Assembly: GCA_903930725.1 (NCBI GenBank)
Contig: CAIYZW010000604.1
Span: 1-7,850, forward strand
Direction: 5' to 3'
DNA length: 7,850 bases
DNA from: an uncultured Bacteroidota bacterium
Lineage (GTDB): Bacteria > Bacteroidota > Bacteroidia > Bacteroidales > 4484-276
Both the position numbers and the translations under genes were made by a program. Numbering within the stretch: position 1 is the stretch's first letter; the number at the start of each line of letters is the position of its first letter. Under the pieces are notes generated by a model, which made no database searches, was not told where the DNA came from, and saw only the letters and a list, made by a program, of their open reading frames with translations. Positions 5,929-7,850 of this stretch are shown one piece after another.

Positions 5929-5964
5929 AAACCTGATACGAATTTCATTGTATTAGGTTTTTTT
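5929..5964 (+). terminator. Intrinsic terminator downstream of the DUF1684 gene
   Basis: AACCTGATAC (5930-5939) pairs with GTATTAGGTT (5950-5959) over 10 bp with one G-T wobble, and an outer A-T pair (5929/5960) is possible. The loop is 10 bases, and seven T residues follow (5958-5964). It lies about 120 bp after the stop codon, and its presence separates the DUF1684 transcript from the kinase frame that opens 30 bp later. Confidence 0.72.
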
Positions 5965-5993
5965 CTCTTTATTCAGCTATTTAATTGCCTTAA

Positions 5994-6089
5994 TCAGGTT
6001 TAAGTAATGCCGGCAACTGGGTAGATTGTGTACGTGCTCGTGGATCTGTTGTTTACAACGATTTTCCATCGTCGCCAAATCAAAAAGGT
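5994..6089 (+). pseudogene. GAF-domain coding remnant in frame upstream of the kinase, no start codon
   Basis: Directly after TAA (5991-5993) the kinase frame is open and reads SGLSNAGNWVDCVRARGSV and then VYNDFPSSPNQKG, continuing without a break into LPEGHPALTR at 6090. This resembles the middle of GAF domains found in Bacteroidota sensor kinases (AGxWxDCxRxxxPVxxNDFxSxPxxKGLPEGH). The first half of the domain and everything before it are absent, and there is no ATG, GTG or TTG between 5994 and 6089. The match begins within two codons of the stop, so the 5' part of an ancestral gene was probably deleted here. Confidence 0.68.
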
Positions 6090-7748
6090 TTGCCCGAAGG
6101 CCATCCAGCATTGACTCGTTTGATGAACATTCCTGTAATTGAAGGTGGGAAAATACGCCTGATTTTTGGTGTTGGAAACAAAGCTACCGATTACAAAGAA
6201 CATGACATCATGCAACTTCAATTGGTTTCAAATGAACTTTATAAAATTATAGGAAAGAGGAAAGCAGAAAATGCGCTTAAAGAAAGCGAAGAATTGTACA
6301 GGAATTTGGTCGAAAGAATGCCGGATGCTGTTTATAAAAGTACCAATGAGGGAAAATTTGTTGAAGTTAATCCTGCAATGATTAAAATTCTTGGATATGA
6401 AGATAAAGATGATTTGCAATCAATTGACATAAAATCAACGATTTATCTAAATCCCAGCGACCGTGATGAAATATTGGGTAAGTTTAATCCTGACGAACTT
6501 GGCGAATATCCTTTAAGGAAAAAAGATGGTTCAATTATTTGGGTCGAAGACCATGGTTGGTCAATTAATGACGAAAATGGAAATAAAATTTTTAATGCGG
6601 GTATTTTGCGAGATGTTACTTCGCGCCACAAAGGACAGCAGGAATTGGTCGAAAGTGAGCAACGTTTCAGGAGTTTGTACGAAAATACATCAATTGGTTT
6701 GTACCGGACTACACCAGATTGTCAGATTTTATTAGCCAATCCTACTTTAGTCAACATCCTTAAATTCAACAGTTTTGAAGAATTAGCAAAGCACAATCTT
6801 GAGCTTGAACCTAAAATATTTTTTTATAACCGTCGCGAATTTCTTGATCAGATCGAACACGATGGCTTTGTAAAAGTAATCGAATCGAAATGGAAAAGAA
6901 TTGATGGCGTTGATATTTATGTAAGAGAAAGTGCAAAAGCCTTTAGAGATGAAAACGGTAAAACACTTTATTACGAAGGAACCGTTGAAGACATTACCCA
7001 GCGGAAACATGCCGAATTACTGCTGCTGAAGCAAGCAAATGAATTAAAGGAACTTAATGCGACCAAGGACAAGTTTTTTTCGATAATAGCCCACGACCTT
7101 CGCAGCCCTTTCAACAGCATTTTAGGTTTTAGCGAACTCCTTCAGGATGAAGCAAAGTTTACTGAAATTGCCACCATCGAACGCTATGCTACGATTATAA
7201 GTTCCACCGCGCGAAATACGTTATCCCTGCTCGATAACCTTTTAGCCTGGTCTCGAATGCAGCAGGGAAAAGTAAAGTTTAACCCTGTTTCGGTCATTTT
7301 GGGAAACCTTGTTACACAGGAATTCAATGTTTTAGAAAATAGTGCACTTCAAAAAAATATTAAACTTATCAGTGTCATTCCTGACAACACTATTTTGGTG
7401 GCTGACGAAAATATGCTCAGTGCAACACTACGGAATTTGTTTTCGAATGCAATTAAATTCACTCCAAACAATGGCAAGGTCGTAGTATTCGCAAAAGTTG
7501 AAGATGGTCAGGTTGAGATTTCTGTTTCGGATACCGGCATTGGCATGGATACCCAGGCATTACAAAGGCTTTTTAATATCGAAACAAGCTTTACAACACG
7601 CGGTACTCAAAACGAAAAGGGAACCGGACTCGGGTTATTGCTTTGTAAAGAATTTATCGAAAAGCATGGTGGAAAAATCACCGTTAAAAGCGAACTGGGA
7701 ACGGGTAGTACATTCACATTTAAACTTCCAAAAAACCGGGACTTGTAG
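6090..7748 (+). CDS. PAS-PAS sensor histidine kinase, 5'-truncated within a GAF domain
   Basis: 552 codons counted from TTG 6090, the first usable start; the first in-frame ATGs are 6123 and 6210. In order: C-terminal half of a GAF domain (1-50), a linker helix (about 51-67), PAS 1 (68-180), PAS 2 (191-305), a helix, then HisKA with the H box SIIAHDLRSP (phosphorylated H335) and HATPase_c. The ATPase boxes are intact: N box with N449 and N453, DTGIGM (481-486), GTGLGL (511-516) and GTGS (537-540). There is no receiver domain or membrane span in what remains. It would autophosphorylate on histidine and pass phosphate to a response regulator not seen in the window. Open frame and homology extend upstream to 5994, so the natural N-terminus is missing. 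Translation from 6210 would give a tidy PAS-PAS-HK protein, so residual function is possible, but no promoter is visible and gene decay is the simpler reading. Confidence 0.82.
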   Translation: MPEGHPALTRLMNIPVIEGGKIRLIFGVGNKATDYKEHDIMQLQLVSNELYKIIGKRKAENALKESEELYRNLVERMPDAVYKSTNEGKFVEVNPAMIKILGYEDKDDLQSIDIKSTIYLNPSDRDEILGKFNPDELGEYPLRKKDGSIIWVEDHGWSINDENGNKIFNAGILRDVTSRHKGQQELVESEQRFRSLYENTSIGLYRTTPDCQILLANPTLVNILKFNSFEELAKHNLELEPKIFFYNRREFLDQIEHDGFVKVIESKWKRIDGVDIYVRESAKAFRDENGKTLYYEGTVEDITQRKHAELLLLKQANELKELNATKDKFFSIIAHDLRSPFNSILGFSELLQDEAKFTEIATIERYATIISSTARNTLSLLDNLLAWSRMQQGKVKFNPVSVILGNLVTQEFNVLENSALQKNIKLISVIPDNTILVADENMLSATLRNLFSNAIKFTPNNGKVVVFAKVEDGQVEISVSDTGIGMDTQALQRLFNIETSFTTRGTQNEKGTGLGLLLCKEFIEKHGGKITVKSELGTGSTFTFKLPKNRDL

Positions 7749-7850
7749 TACATGAACCGGAAATATCAACACCAAAATCCTGATGATTTGGGTACTCCTG
7801 AAATTGGGTTTCGATCCTAATTTACTTGATTTTCCGGTACTCAAAGATGT

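Overview
The window looks like ordinary chromosome from a member of the Bacteroidota. The base composition is AT-rich. Start codons are preceded by A/T-rich leaders without a clear Shine-Dalgarno sequence. Promoters have the phylum's characteristic form (TTTG near -33 and TAnnTTTG near -7), seen convincingly before the SRP RNA, the tRNA and the DUF1684 gene. The gene families (DUF4199 beside a GT2 transferase, a TPR-adenylate cyclase, a PAS histidine kinase) also fit. The family assignment is firm at phylum level; the genus cannot be read from this window.

Layout. (1) 1-1563, minus strand: an apparent operon of a DUF4199 membrane protein, a GT2 polyprenyl-phosphate sugar transferase, and the first 23 codons of a glycosyltransferase that starts on the last base of the GT2 stop codon and runs off the left edge. 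(2) 1636-1777, plus: the small bacterial SRP RNA with its own promoter and terminator. (3) 1963-2614, plus: a YciO/YrdC-family protein with its promoter. (4) 2816-2992, plus: tRNA-Lys(UUU) with promoter and a strong hairpin terminator that probably also serves the convergent gene. (5) 3041-5005, minus: a secreted-start TPR / transmembrane / class III adenylate cyclase whose catalytic residues are all present. (6) 5113-5964, plus: a divergent DUF1684 protein with promoter and terminator. (7) 5994-7748, plus: a hybrid sensor histidine kinase whose open frame begins abruptly in the middle of a GAF domain, with no ATG and no visible promoter, so it is probably a 5'-truncated gene. (8) 7749-7850: no feature that can be supported.

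How the parts relate. The glycosyltransferase cluster is likely an envelope glycan function. The SRP RNA, YciO-like gene and tRNA are housekeeping single-gene units. The cyclase and DUF1684 genes diverge from a 218-bp region that carries a 13-bp direct repeat and an inverted copy of its core, which could be a shared operator. I see no mobile element, CRISPR array, defence or secretion system, and no convincing sign of an undescribed system. The most unusual points are the decapitated kinase, the cysteine-less DUF1684 protein and the repeats in the divergent region.
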